A stretch of DNA of 64,000 nucleotides from JAJVHZ01 sp041395385 (GCA_041395385.1 JAWLAN010000006.1:434001-498000), one strand, 5' to 3'. Shown: positions 27,690 through 36,611, numbered from the stretch's first letter. Numbers and translations: made by a program. The notes: generated from the sequence alone by a model not told the origin.

Positions 27690-28055
27690 ATGCGCAAGAA
27701 TCCGGGAGTGCTCACGGCGGTTATCGCGCTGCTCATCGCGATGCCGGGCCTGGCGCGCGCCGCCGAGTGGCTGGGCGTCTGGAAGGTCATGTCCACCAAG
27801 GGCATGCCCTACTACATCACTCTGTCCAAGGATGGTGAGGCCGAGAGCACCATGGAGCCGGGGTATCGCGCCACCTGGGAGGAGAGGGACGGCAAGGCCT
27901 GGATCATCTTCGCCTCCGGCTGGAAGGCGATCCTCTACGACGACAACGGCTCCATCATGAAGGCCGCCTTCAAGCGCGACAAGGAATTCACCGACGAGCC
28001 CGACAGCGTCACGCCCGCCGAGCGCGTGCCTGAGATCCCGCCCGCCGGCGATTGA
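27690..28055 (+). CDS. Small exported protein of unknown function
   Basis: A 121-residue protein with a clear signal peptide (MRKNPGVLTAVIALLIAMPGLARA, cleavage after ARA). The mature part, of about 97 residues, is rich in aromatic residues and short strands (WLGVWKVMSTKGMPYYITLS, WEERDGKAWIIFASGWKAIL), which suggests a small beta-barrel or lipocalin-like fold. No family was recognised. Confidence 0.72.
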   Translation: MRKNPGVLTAVIALLIAMPGLARAAEWLGVWKVMSTKGMPYYITLSKDGEAESTMEPGYRATWEERDGKAWIIFASGWKAILYDDNGSIMKAAFKRDKEFTDEPDSVTPAERVPEIPPAGD

Positions 28056-28126
28056 TCACTTGACAAGGGAAAAACCAACCAGCGCTTGGGAGTCGTGGAA
28101 GATGGCGGATCTGACCGCTTGCCGGC

Positions 28127-28299
28127 TTAGCGCGCCGCCTGCCAGCGCGAGAGCACGCGGCAGGAGGACTCGCTGCGGCACTGCGCGGGGCGGGTGTGAT
28201 CGGGGATGTCGCCGCCGCGGCAGTCCCACCGGAATCCGCCGTCGTCGTGGCTGGGCCTGACGACCAGCGTCCTGCCGTGCAGGTTGGGGTAGCGCGGCG
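28127..28299 (-). pseudogene. Detached original 3' end of the pilin-like gene
   Basis: The minus strand here encodes the last roughly 57 codons of the gene at 29126-29809, in an open frame that ends at TAA (28127-28129) with CRVLSRWQAAR. It has no start and is separated from the rest of the gene by the transposase segment. It appears to be the ancestral 3' end left behind when the element inserted. The functional copy of the gene has its own duplicate of the same segment. Confidence 0.8.
28149..28299 (+). repeat. 151-bp direct repeat, left copy, flanking the RAYT segment
   Basis: This stretch recurs at 29133-29283 with a single mismatch. The two copies flank the transposase-bearing segment (28300-29132) in direct orientation, like a very long target-site duplication. 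Both copies contain the 3' coding end of the pilin-like gene. Confidence 0.92.
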
Positions 28300-29132
28300 G
28301 GTGAAAAGGGGCCGTCGTCGTTAATATTCATCGACGACAGCGGTCAGGATGGCCGCGTCGCCGTCAGCAAGGCTTCAACCAATGGCAAAGGAGCTGCCAT
28401 GCCGCGCAAGACACGGATGTACCTGCCGGGGATCCCGGCGCACGTGGTGCAACGCGGTCACAACCGCGATGCCTGTTTTTTCGACACGAGGGACTATCAA
28501 TTCTATCTGGCACAGCTGGGCGTTGGTCTGCGGCGCTACGGCGTAGCGTTGCACGCCTACGTATTGATGACCAATCACGTCCATTTGCTGATGACGCCCG
28601 AGTGCGAGGCCGGGATCTCGCGCCTGATGGCGCATATGGGGCGTCAGTACGTCCAATACTCCAACCGTCGTTATCGCCGCAGCGGGGCCCGCTGGGAGGA
28701 GCGACACAAGGCCAGCCTGGTCCAGGCGGAAACCTATTCGTTGAGTTGCATGCGATATATCGAACTGAATCCGGTGGTCGCGGGCATGGTGCAGGCGCCG
28801 GAGCAGTACCGATGGACATCCTATCGAACGCATGCCTGGGGCGACCATGACGCGTTGCTGACGGAGCACCCGATCTATCGACGGCTCGGCGACACGCCGC
28901 GGGTGCGGCAGCATGCCTACCGCGAGCTCTTTCGTGCGCACGTGGACGAGCGGGACATTCACGACATCCGCCGCTGCGTGGCGTTCAACCATCCCCTGGG
29001 CAACGAGCGATTCCGGAAACAGATCGAGGCGATTACTGGCCGGCGGGTAGGATACGCGGCGCGCGGCCGCCCGCGGCGCAACCGCGGGGCGTGAAGATAA
29101 ACGACGACGGCCCCTTATTACCTTATTACCGG
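28300..29132 (+). mobile_element. RAYT transposase-bearing insertion
   Basis: An 833-bp segment between the two 151-bp direct repeats. It carries one RAYT gene and 17-bp perfect inverted repeats, AAGGGGCCGTCGTCGTT (28306-28322) and AACGACGACGGCCCCTT (29100-29116), close to its ends. A second hairpin, GTCGTCG/CGACGAC, overlaps the left end (28315-28338). HUH transposases of this class do not normally create target duplications, so the flanking 151-bp repeats need another explanation, such as a tandem duplication that was later invaded, or recombination between sister copies. Confidence 0.8.
28399..29094 (+). CDS. REP-associated tyrosine transposase (RAYT, Y1 family)
   Basis: A 231-residue Y1-type HUH nuclease related to IS200 TnpA. 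It begins MPRKTRMYLPGIPAHVVQRG, carries the HUH metal site in LMTNHVHLLM and the candidate catalytic Tyr in HMGRQYVQYSNRRY, and contains SCMRYIELNPVVAGMV, which is typical of RAYTs. The ATG follows AAAGGAGC. RAYTs act on REP hairpins as single-stranded DNA. It is a candidate driver for the palindromes in this window, though none of the family-1 or family-2 cores matches its own terminal repeats. Confidence 0.93.
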   Translation: MPRKTRMYLPGIPAHVVQRGHNRDACFFDTRDYQFYLAQLGVGLRRYGVALHAYVLMTNHVHLLMTPECEAGISRLMAHMGRQYVQYSNRRYRRSGARWEERHKASLVQAETYSLSCMRYIELNPVVAGMVQAPEQYRWTSYRTHAWGDHDALLTEHPIYRRLGDTPRVRQHAYRELFRAHVDERDIHDIRRCVAFNHPLGNERFRKQIEAITGRRVGYAARGRPRRNRGA

Positions 29133-29809
29133 GAGAACACGCGGCAGGAGGACTCGCTGCGGCACTGCGCGGGGCGGGTGTGATCGGGGATGTCGCCGCC
29201 GCGGCAGTCCCACCGGAATCCGCCGTCGTCGTGGCTGGGCCTGACGACCAGCGTCCTGCCGTGCAGGTTGGGGTAGCGCGGCGCATCGAAGGTGAGCGTG
29301 ATCGCGCCATCCTGAGTCGAAACCATGCTGCCGACCGCGGTCGACAGCGAGTCCGGTTTCCTGCGCACGCCCGCCTCCCGCAGGTCGGCAGGGTAGTGAC
29401 GGTTCTCGCGCCAGTAGGACTCGATGGCCTTCTTCGCCGCGGCGACGTGCTCGAGCGCCTCGATGACGGCGACGCGCTCGCCGTAGGTGGTGGAGCTCTT
29501 CGGCCCTTTCAGCACGATGAGCGGCGAGATCGCGGTGAAGAACAGCGTCGCGCAGCCCACCGCGTGCGAGAAGCCGCTGCTGCGGAAACCCCTCACCCAC
29601 CGGCCCTCGACAACACGGATGGTCAGCACGCCCAGGTAGGCCATGCACAGCAGGAAGACCACCGAGAAGATCGCCACCGTCACCCACATGAAGACGTCGT
29701 GGCAGGGGTCGCCCGGCAGGGTGAGCTGGATGAGCGTGTCGCAGGTCCACGCGCCCGCGGCGACGAGGACGCCGAACACGGCGGCGCTCAAGGGGAGGGA
29801 GTTGCGCAT
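29126..29809 (-). CDS. Membrane protein with pilin-like C-terminal domain, 3' end rebuilt by insertion
   Basis: A 227-residue protein with three hydrophobic helices near residues 5-25, 42-66 and 82-101. A periplasmic or cytoplasmic domain resembling the globular part of type IV pilins follows, with VIEALEHVAAAKKAIESYW and then RHYPADLREAGV. The terminal disulfide-loop pattern is DCRGGDIPDHTRPAQCR. The present stop, after CRVFSR, is supplied by the inserted element. The original ending, CRVLSRWQAAR, survives in the detached copy at 28127-28299, so the protein has lost only a few terminal residues. The function is unknown. Confidence 0.78.
   Translation of the reverse strand: MRNSLPLSAAVFGVLVAAGAWTCDTLIQLTLPGDPCHDVFMWVTVAIFSVVFLLCMAYLGVLTIRVVEGRWVRGFRSSGFSHAVGCATLFFTAISPLIVLKGPKSSTTYGERVAVIEALEHVAAAKKAIESYWRENRHYPADLREAGVRRKPDSLSTAVGSMVSTQDGAITLTFDAPRYPNLHGRTLVVRPSHDDGGFRWDCRGGDIPDHTRPAQCRSESSCRVFSR
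29133..29283 (+). repeat. 151-bp direct repeat, right copy
   Basis: Identical to 28149-28299 except for one base. It forms the current 3' coding end of the pilin-like gene on the minus strand, so the duplication has kept that gene nearly full length despite the insertion. Confidence 0.92.
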
Positions 29810-29963
29810 GGACGCGCGCGATTATATCGGCTGCGGCGTCGGGCGCGAACAGCGGTTTTCGTTGCGCGCGTCTCACGCGCGACCGCGGATCAAGGCGGCG
29901 ATTGCCGGCGTCCGCACGGCCGCGCGACAGAACCGCGATCGCCGTCCTAGATCCTGCGCAACG

Positions 29964-31103
29964 TCAGAGCTTCGCCTCGGCCGAAGGCGGGCCGGCGGGG
30001 ATCGACGGCGTGCGCGGCAGCGGCCACACCTGCACGCGCTGGGCGCGCGGCGACATGCCGAAGAATTCCCGGTAGCAGGTGCTGAAGTGCTGCGTGGAGG
30101 CGAAGCCGCAGGCGATGGCGATGTTGCCCACCGACATGTTGGTCTGCAGCAGCAGCTGCCGCGCCTGCCGCAGCCGCAGCTCCAGGTAGTAGCGCGTGGG
30201 AACGGTGTTCAGGTACTTGCGGAACAGCCGCTCCAGTTGACGGCGCGAGATGCCCACGTGCGCGGCCAGCTCGTCGATGCTGAGCGGCTCCTCGACGTTG
30301 GCCTCCATCAGCGCCACGGTCTCGCTCAGCAGCGGCTGCATCCGCCCCAGGCGCTCGCGCAGCGGCACGCGCTGCCGCTCGCTCGGTCCGCGTATCCGCT
30401 CGCAGAGGAACTCCTCCGAGATCGCCACCGCGAGATCGCGACTGTGCTCGCGCGCGATGAGGTTGAGCATCATGTCGAGCGGCGCGGTGCCGCCGGAGCA
30501 GGTGTAGCGATCGCGATCGATCTCGAAGAGCTCCTGCGAGACGCGCGCGGAGGGGAAGAGCTCGCGCAGGCTGGAGGCGTTCTCCCAATGAATGGTGCAG
30601 CGATAGCCGTCGAGCAGCCCGGCGCGCGCCAGCACGTAGGTGCCCGTGCACAGCGCGCCCAGCGGGATGCGCCGGCGCGCCAGCCGGTGCAGCGGCTCGC
30701 GCAGCACGTCCTGCCAGGCCTTCTCCACGCAGATCCCGCCGCAGACGAACAGGGCGTCGAGATCGGCGTGCGTGCCCGCGAGCGCGCTATCGGGCATGAT
30801 CACCATGCCGTTGCTTGCCGCCACCGGCGCTCCGTCCAGCGTGTACAGCGTCCAGCGGTAGCGCTCCTCGCCGCTCAGCAGGTTGGCCATGCGCAGCGGT
30901 TCCACCGCCGAGGACATGGCGATCATCGAATAGTCCTTCAGGAGCAGGAAGCCGAAGTGCTTCGCCTTCGCGGGCGACGCCGGTTTCTGCAGGGCGCCCG
31001 CGACGATCTGGCCTTCCCTGCGCGCGACCGGCGCGCCGGTCGGGGAACCGGCGTCGGCGCCCAGGCCGCGATCCCGCGACGGACTGGTGAGCCAGCGGTT
31101 CAT
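29964..31103 (-). CDS. GlxA-family AraC regulator in the sarcosine oxidase operon
   Basis: About 379 residues. A DJ-1/PfpI-like N-domain (FLLLKDYSMIAMSSAVEPLRM, ALFVCGGICVEKAW, GALCTGTYVLARAGLLDG) is followed by an AraC-type DNA-binding domain with two helix-turn-helix units (IDELAAHVGISRRQLERLF, IAIACGFASTQHFSTCYREF). The design and the context match GbdR-type activators of glycine betaine and dimethylglycine catabolism, but the exact effector is an inference. Its ATG overlaps the soxG stop (ATGA), so it is the last gene of the sox operon and may form a positive feedback loop. Confidence 0.88.
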   Translation of the reverse strand: MNRWLTSPSRDRGLGADAGSPTGAPVARREGQIVAGALQKPASPAKAKHFGFLLLKDYSMIAMSSAVEPLRMANLLSGEERYRWTLYTLDGAPVAASNGMVIMPDSALAGTHADLDALFVCGGICVEKAWQDVLREPLHRLARRRIPLGALCTGTYVLARAGLLDGYRCTIHWENASSLRELFPSARVSQELFEIDRDRYTCSGGTAPLDMMLNLIAREHSRDLAVAISEEFLCERIRGPSERQRVPLRERLGRMQPLLSETVALMEANVEEPLSIDELAAHVGISRRQLERLFRKYLNTVPTRYYLELRLRQARQLLLQTNMSVGNIAIACGFASTQHFSTCYREFFGMSPRAQRVQVWPLPRTPSIPAGPPSAEAKL

Positions 31104-31657
31104 CGCGCCCACCTGCTGGCGTCGTGCAGCCAGTGCCAGAGATAGTCGGCGAAGCTGCGGCGCACGATGAGTTCATAGGCCTGCGTCGCCGGCAGCGCCT
31201 CGATCAGCACCGGCGCCTTGGCGATGAGCGTCTGCGCGCACTGCCCGTCGCCGAACACGCGCGGATGCAGGTCGAGCGCGCAGCCCTTCGCCAGCACGTC
31301 GCGGCCGCTCGCGCCGCGCAGGCGGATGGTGGTGTAGCCGCTGGTGACGTCGGTCACGGCCGAATGCACGCCGCCCAGGCTCAGGCGCAGGCCGCTCACG
31401 ATCTCGGCGGCCGACTGCGAGAGGCTCACCAGCAGCCACTCCTCGGGTCCCAGCCAGAACACCTTCGCGGTCTCCGAGGCACCGAGCGTGTTCGGCTGCT
31501 GCGGCAGCTCGATCTTCAGCACGTCGCTCACTGCGCCTGCCACGTTCGGCGCCGCCGGGTCGCCGCGAAGATTCACGTAGTGCAGGCCGGGGACCTCCTC
31601 GATCTGCAGCCGCCCGCCGGCGGCGTCACGCAACGCACTGCGCAGGATGTCAGCCAT
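31100..31657 (-). CDS. soxG: Sarcosine oxidase gamma subunit
   Basis: A 185-residue SoxG subunit of the heterotetrameric sarcosine oxidase. Typical features are VFWLGPEEWLLVS near residue 70, the SLGGVHSAVTDVTSGYTTIRLRG region split over residues 93-115, and the C-terminal FADYLWHWLHDA. Gamma contacts the alpha subunit and is a small GcvT-related fold. It overlaps soxA by 8 bp upstream and the glxA-type gene by 4 bp downstream. Confidence 0.92.
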   Translation of the reverse strand: MADILRSALRDAAGGRLQIEEVPGLHYVNLRGDPAAPNVAGAVSDVLKIELPQQPNTLGASETAKVFWLGPEEWLLVSLSQSAAEIVSGLRLSLGGVHSAVTDVTSGYTTIRLRGASGRDVLAKGCALDLHPRVFGDGQCAQTLIAKAPVLIEALPATQAYELIVRRSFADYLWHWLHDASRWAR

Positions 31658-34600
31658 GTTGTCGCTTTCCCTCTCGATCCAGGAACACGGGATCGTTGAT
31701 CGTGGCCGGCGCGACGCGGCCGTCGCCCAGCGTGACGTAGACCGTCTGCCCCATGCGCGATCGCCCGCTCTGCAGCACCGCCAGCGCGATGGAGCGGCCG
31801 AGCGCCTCGCTGAAATAGCTCGAGGTCACGTGCCCGGTGGTCCTCACCGGCGCGGTCCACTGCGGCTCGCCGAGGATCTGCCCGCCCTCGGGCAGCACCA
31901 GCGCCGGGTCGGCGGACAGCAACCCCACGAGCTGTTTGCGATCGGTGCGCGCGGTGTCGGCGCGGGCGAAGGATCGGCGGCCGATGAAGTCCTTGCTCTT
32001 CGAGACGATCCACTCCATGCCCAGGTCCTGCGGCGTGAGCGAGCCGTCTGTGTCCTGGCCGACGATGACGTAGCCCTTCTCGGCGCGCAGCACGTGCATG
32101 GTCTCGGTGCCGTAGGGCGTGATGCCGTGCGGCGCGCCTGCGCTCATGAGCGCCTCCCAGACGTGGCGGGCGTAGTTCGCCGGCACGTTGACCTCGTAGG
32201 CCAGCTCGCCGGAGAAGCTGATGCGGGCGACGCGCGCGGCGACTTCCGCCACCGTGCCGTCGCGGAAGCCCATGAACGGGAAGCTCGCGGCCTCGAAGTC
32301 GATGTCGCCGCACACGCTCTTCATCAGCTCCCGGCTGCGCGGCCCGACCACGGCCATCGTCGCCCAGTGATCGGTCACCGAGGTGAGATACACCTTCAGC
32401 TCCGGCCACTCCGTCTGCAGCCAGCGCTCCAGCCACGCGTACACGCGCGCCGCGCCGCCGGTGGTGGTGGTCATGAGGAAGTGGTTCTCGCCGAGCCGCG
32501 AGGTCACCCCGTCGTCCATCACCATGCCGTCCTCGCGCAGCATGAGGCCGTAGCGGCACTGCCCGACCTTCAGCGTATGCCAGTTGTTGGTGTAGACGCG
32601 GTTGAGGAACTCGGCGGCGTCCGGTCCCTGGATATCGATCTTGCCCAGCGTCGAGGCGTCCATCATCGCCACGGCGTTGCGCGCGGCGTGGCACTCGCGC
32701 CGCACGGCCTCGTGCATGGTCTCGCCGGGTTTCGGGTAGTACCACGGCCGCTTCCACTGGCCGACGTTTTCGAACTCCGCGCCGTGCTCCACGTGCCAGG
32801 CGTGCAGCGCGGTCAGGCGTATCGGCTCGAACAGCTCGCCGAGATCGCGCCCGGCGATCGCGCCGAAGGTCACCGGCGTGTAGTTGGGCCGGAAGGTGGT
32901 GGTGCCCGTGGCGGCGATGTCCTGCCCGAGGGCCTGCGCAAGGATGGCCAGCCCGTTGATGTTGCCGAGCTTGCCCTGGTCGGTGCCGAAGCCGAGTGCG
33001 GTGTAGCGCTTCACGTGCTCGACGGAGTGGTAGCCCTCGCGCGCCGCGAGAAAGACGTCCGAGGCCGACACGTCGTTCTGCAGATCGAGGAACTGCTTGG
33101 CGCCGCGGGCGTGCCCCGGCGGATCGGGCACGCGCCACAGCGGTCGCAGCGCATACTCGTGGCGCTCCAGCGTCCCGGGTCCGGGCGGCAGCGTGGCGGC
33201 GGCCTCCTGGCCGGTCTCGCGCGCGGCGGCCGTGCCGGCCTCGTAGCCCTCGCGCAGGCAGTCGGCGAGCGCGAAGCTGCCGCGGCAGCCGCCCACGGAG
33301 CGTTGCGGCTGCACGGCGGGACCGGGCACGAAGGCTGCCAGCCTCTCGTCGAACAGCGGCCGGCCGCCGGACTGCGCATACAGGTGCACGATCGGGCTGT
33401 GGCCGCCGGAGACGCCGATCAGATCACAGTCGACGACGGTGGTGTCGTTGCCGCGCAACCCGGTCGCATCGGCGCCGAGCGAGGCCACCACTGCGGCCTG
33501 CACGTGGCGGCGGCCGCGCACGTCGACGATCGCCGAGCCGGCCATGAGCCGGATGCCGCGCTGGCGCGCCGCCTCGTAGTGCGGCCCCTGCGGCTGCTCG
33601 CGTGCATCGACCACGGCGGCCACCCGGATGCCGGCATCGAGCAGATCGAGCACGGTCGCGTAGGCGCTGTCGTTGTTGGTGAAGATGACGGCACTGGTGC
33701 CGGCGCGCACCGCGTAGCGGCGCGTGTACGCCGAGATCGCCGAGGCCAGCATGACGCCCGGCCGGTCGTTGTTGGTGAACACCAGCGGGCGCTCGCAGGC
33801 GCCGGTGGCGAGGATCACCTGCCTGGCGCGCACGCGCCAGACGCGCTCGCGCGGGCCGCGGCGCTGATCCTCGGGCAGGTGATCGGTCAGCCGCTCGGCG
33901 ATGGTGAGGAAGTTGTGGTCGTGATAGCCGAACACCGTGCTGCGAGCGAGCACGCGCACCTCGGGGAAGGTGGCGAGCTCGGCCAGCGTGCGGCGCAACC
34001 AGCTCGCCGCCGGCAGGGCGTCGATGGACTCGCGGCTGTAGAGCAGGCTGCCGCCGGGCTCGGACTGCTCGTCGGCGACGATGACCCGTGCGCCACTGCG
34101 CGCGGCGGCCAGCGCCGCGGCGAGTCCCGCCGGTCCGGCGCCGGCCACGAGCACGTCGCAGTGCGCGTTGTGCTTCTCGTAATAGTCGGGGTCGCGCTCC
34201 GCCGGCGTCTCGCCCAGGCCCGCGGCCTTGCGGATGAAGTGTTCGTAGTGCCTCCAGAACGACTTCGGCCACATGAAGGTCTTGTAGTAGAAGCCGGCCG
34301 GCAGCAGCCGCGAGAACAGGCCGTTGAGCGACAGCAGGTCGTACTCCAGGCTCGGCCAGCAGTTCACGCTGCGCGCGCTCAGGCCCTCGTGGATCTCCAC
34401 CTGCGTGGCACGCGCGTTCGGGACGGTGCGCGAGCCCTCGCCGAGCTGCACGACGGCATTGGATTCCTCGGCGCCGGCGCCGACGATGCCGCGCGGGCGA
34501 TGGTACTTCCAGCTGCGCGCGACCATGTGCACGCCATTGGCGAGCAGCGCCGAGGCGAGCGTGTCGCCCTCGTAGCCCGGAAACTGGCGGCCGTTGAAGC

Positions 34601-34664
34601 TGAAGGTGACCGGGCGATCGCGATGGATGCGGCCGCCGTGGCGCAGGCGCGCGGGCTGCGTCAT
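31650..34664 (-). CDS. soxA: Sarcosine oxidase alpha subunit
   Basis: A 1004-residue SoxA. The N-terminal ferredoxin-like fold (TFSFNGRQFPGYEGDTLASA) precedes an NAD-binding dinucleotide domain (VLVAGAGPAGLAAALAAARSG, about residue 170). The C-terminal half is a GcvT-like THF-binding domain with CRYGLMLREDGMVMDDGVTS and GPRSRELM. The complex oxidises sarcosine to glycine, passing the methyl carbon to THF as methylene-THF and electrons to oxygen. The ATG at 34664 overlaps the soxD stop (ATGA). Confidence 0.96.
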   Translation of the reverse strand: MTQPARLRHGGRIHRDRPVTFSFNGRQFPGYEGDTLASALLANGVHMVARSWKYHRPRGIVGAGAEESNAVVQLGEGSRTVPNARATQVEIHEGLSARSVNCWPSLEYDLLSLNGLFSRLLPAGFYYKTFMWPKSFWRHYEHFIRKAAGLGETPAERDPDYYEKHNAHCDVLVAGAGPAGLAAALAAARSGARVIVADEQSEPGGSLLYSRESIDALPAASWLRRTLAELATFPEVRVLARSTVFGYHDHNFLTIAERLTDHLPEDQRRGPRERVWRVRARQVILATGACERPLVFTNNDRPGVMLASAISAYTRRYAVRAGTSAVIFTNNDSAYATVLDLLDAGIRVAAVVDAREQPQGPHYEAARQRGIRLMAGSAIVDVRGRRHVQAAVVASLGADATGLRGNDTTVVDCDLIGVSGGHSPIVHLYAQSGGRPLFDERLAAFVPGPAVQPQRSVGGCRGSFALADCLREGYEAGTAAARETGQEAAATLPPGPGTLERHEYALRPLWRVPDPPGHARGAKQFLDLQNDVSASDVFLAAREGYHSVEHVKRYTALGFGTDQGKLGNINGLAILAQALGQDIAATGTTTFRPNYTPVTFGAIAGRDLGELFEPIRLTALHAWHVEHGAEFENVGQWKRPWYYPKPGETMHEAVRRECHAARNAVAMMDASTLGKIDIQGPDAAEFLNRVYTNNWHTLKVGQCRYGLMLREDGMVMDDGVTSRLGENHFLMTTTTGGAARVYAWLERWLQTEWPELKVYLTSVTDHWATMAVVGPRSRELMKSVCGDIDFEAASFPFMGFRDGTVAEVAARVARISFSGELAYEVNVPANYARHVWEALMSAGAPHGITPYGTETMHVLRAEKGYVIVGQDTDGSLTPQDLGMEWIVSKSKDFIGRRSFARADTARTDRKQLVGLLSADPALVLPEGGQILGEPQWTAPVRTTGHVTSSYFSEALGRSIALAVLQSGRSRMGQTVYVTLGDGRVAPATINDPVFLDREGKRQHG

Positions 34665-34936
34665 GTCGCCTCCCCCGCGGCGCCGAGCTTCTCGATGCCG
34701 TCGATGCGGTAGGTGACGGTGTCGCGGCGGACGATGAACCAGCGGCGGCAGCCGTGCGCGTGCCACCACTGCTCGCGGTGCAGGCCGCGGTGGTTGCTGC
34801 GCATGAACAGGTAGTCGGCCCACTCGTCGTCGGAGACCGCGTCCGGCTCCTTCGGCCGGACGATGCCGGCCTCGCCGCCACAGCTGAATTCGCTCTCGGC
34901 GCGCGGACCGCACCAGGGACAGGTGATGAGCAGCAT
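34661..34936 (-). CDS. soxD: Sarcosine oxidase delta subunit
   Basis: A 91-residue SoxD beginning MLLITCPWCGPRAESEFSCGG, whose cysteines bind the structural zinc. The family block DDEWADYLFMRSNHRG and the W-H-xx-GCRRWF segment follow. It overlaps soxA and lies 147 bp downstream of soxB. Confidence 0.94.
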   Translation of the reverse strand: MLLITCPWCGPRAESEFSCGGEAGIVRPKEPDAVSDDEWADYLFMRSNHRGLHREQWWHAHGCRRWFIVRRDTVTYRIDGIEKLGAAGEAT

Positions 34937-35083
34937 GTCGTTCGTTATCCGTGATTCGTCATTCGTGAATCGTGATTCGTTATTGGTGGTTCGGCGTGTG
35001 GGTTGTCTGCGCAGTTGTCGTGTCGGCTCGGTAGCTACGGATTACGAATCACCAATCACCAATCGCGAGTCGCCAGTTACCGT
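34937..35083. repeat. Degenerate ATTCGTGATTCGT repeat cluster between soxB and soxD
   Basis: The gap holds several imperfect copies of CGTGATTCGT on one side and an inverted set (ACGAATCACCAATCACCAAT) on the other. The whole is much more A/T-rich than its surroundings and can fold on itself. The same ATTCGTGATTCGTGAT string occurs at about 27023-27040 before the DUF4177-like gene. It may be an mRNA-level spacer within the sox operon. No gene fits here. Confidence 0.6.
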
Positions 35084-36334
35084 CTAGTGCGCGACGCCGG
35101 CGGCGCCGTGTTCGTCGATGAGATGGCCGCTGGTGAACCGTTCCAGCGAGAAGGCCGCGTTCTGCGGGTGCGGCTCGTCGTGCGCGATGGTGTGCGCGAA
35201 CACGAAGCCGGACCCGGGAGTGGCCTTGAAGCCGCCGGTGCCCCAGCCGCAGTTGAAGTACAGGCCGCGCACCGGGGTCCTGCTCAGGATCGGGCAGGCG
35301 TCGGGACAGATGTCGACGATGCCGCCCCACTGCCGGTTCATGCGCACGCGCGAGAGGCTCGGGAACAGCTCGACGATCGCCGCCAGCGTGCCCTCGATGA
35401 CGTGGAAGCTGCCGCGCTGGCCGTAGCCGGCGTACTGATCGATGCCGGCGCCGATCACCAGGTCGCCCTTGTCGGACTGGCTGATGTAGCCGTGCACGGC
35501 GTTGGACATGATCACGGTGTGGATGACGGGTTTCATCGGCTCGGAGACCAGCGCCTGCAGCGGATGGCTCTCCAGAGGCAGCCTCAATTCCGCCATCGCC
35601 GCGATCACGCTGGAGTTGCCGGCGGCCACCACACCGACCTTGCCGGCGCCGATGTAGCCGCGCGAGGTCTCCACGCCGATCACCCTGCCGTTCTCGCGGC
35701 GGATGCCGGTGACGGCGCAGTTCTGGATGATGTCCACCCCTCGCGCATCGGCGGCGCGCGCGTAACCCCAGGCCACCGCGTCGTGGCGCGCCACACCGCC
35801 GCGACGCTGCAGGGAGGCGCCGAGCACCGGGTAGCGGGCGCCGGGCGAGGTGTTGAGGATGGGCACCATGGCCTTGACCTGCGCGGCGGTCAGCACCTCC
35901 GCGTCGATGCCTTGCAGGCGATTGGCGTTCACGCGCCGGTGGATATCGCGCATGTCCTGCAGGCTGTGGCCGAGGTTCAGCACGCCGCGCTGGCTGAACA
36001 TGACGTTGTAGTTGAGGTCCTGGCTCAGGCCCTCCCACAGCTTCAGCGACAGCTCGTAGAGATGCGCGGCCTCGTCCCAGAGGTAGTTGGAGCGCACGAT
36101 GGTGGTGTTGCGGCCGGTGTTGCCGCCGCCCAGCCAGCCCTTCTCGAGCACCGCGACATTGGTGATGCCGTGCTCCTTGGCGAGGTAGTACGCGGTCGCC
36201 AGCCCGTGGCCGCCGCCGCCGACGATGATCACGTCGTAGGCCGGCTTCGGCTCGGGGCTGCGCCAGGCGGCCTGCCAGCCCTCGTGATAGCTGAGCGCAT
36301 TGCGCAGCAGGCTGAAAATCGAATAACGCTGCAT
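35084..36334 (-). CDS. soxB: Sarcosine oxidase beta subunit
   Basis: A 416-residue SoxB, the catalytic flavoprotein subunit of sarcosine oxidase. It starts MQRYSIFSLLRNALSYHEGW and has the FAD dinucleotide motif in DVIIVGGGGHGLATAYYLAK. Further on are NTGRNTTIVRSNYLWDEA, SQRGVLNLGHS and the C-terminal YFNCGWGTGGFKATPGSG typical of the family. The start at 36334 gives the usual length, and an upstream extension in the same frame is not conserved. It is the first gene of soxB-soxD-soxA-soxG-glxA. Confidence 0.96.
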   Translation of the reverse strand: MQRYSIFSLLRNALSYHEGWQAAWRSPEPKPAYDVIIVGGGGHGLATAYYLAKEHGITNVAVLEKGWLGGGNTGRNTTIVRSNYLWDEAAHLYELSLKLWEGLSQDLNYNVMFSQRGVLNLGHSLQDMRDIHRRVNANRLQGIDAEVLTAAQVKAMVPILNTSPGARYPVLGASLQRRGGVARHDAVAWGYARAADARGVDIIQNCAVTGIRRENGRVIGVETSRGYIGAGKVGVVAAGNSSVIAAMAELRLPLESHPLQALVSEPMKPVIHTVIMSNAVHGYISQSDKGDLVIGAGIDQYAGYGQRGSFHVIEGTLAAIVELFPSLSRVRMNRQWGGIVDICPDACPILSRTPVRGLYFNCGWGTGGFKATPGSGFVFAHTIAHDEPHPQNAAFSLERFTSGHLIDEHGAAGVAH

Positions 36335-36611
36335 GGCGGGCGCGTCTCTCGTCCGGATCGGGGAGAGCATCAGACTGCAAAGTGCGGATTTGCGACAGGA
36401 ACGGAGCTGACAACTTTCTTGTAGGAATGCGACATCGGCGCGAGGGCGGCCGGCGGGGCCGGCCGGGCCGGGGCGCGTGCGCCGTTTTGGATCAGCGGCA
36501 TGGAGCCTGGTACCGGGGCCGCGCCGGGTGCGCTGCAACAACCTGCCAACCTTGCCGGCCCGGTGCCGCGCTGACTAGACTGGCTGTAACTACGCCGCAT
36601 TTTCACAACTC
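36335..36611. promoter_or_regulatory. Divergent control region between soxB and a GlxA regulator
   Basis: The 277-bp gap must contain the sox promoter (leftward) and the promoter of the GlxA-family gene (rightward). For the latter, TTGCCG (36552-36557) and TAGACT (36576-36581) with 18-bp spacing are a plausible sigma-70 pair. An ATGCGACAT sequence near 36426-36434, which reads ATGTCGCAT on the soxB strand, contains the TGTCG half-site seen upstream of dgcA and of the corrinoid operon. Confidence 0.45.

Noticed and set aside
31647..34712. About 1020-codon plus-strand frame
   Set aside because: It is the mirror of soxA. The minus-strand product is a full-length SoxA with all its domains.
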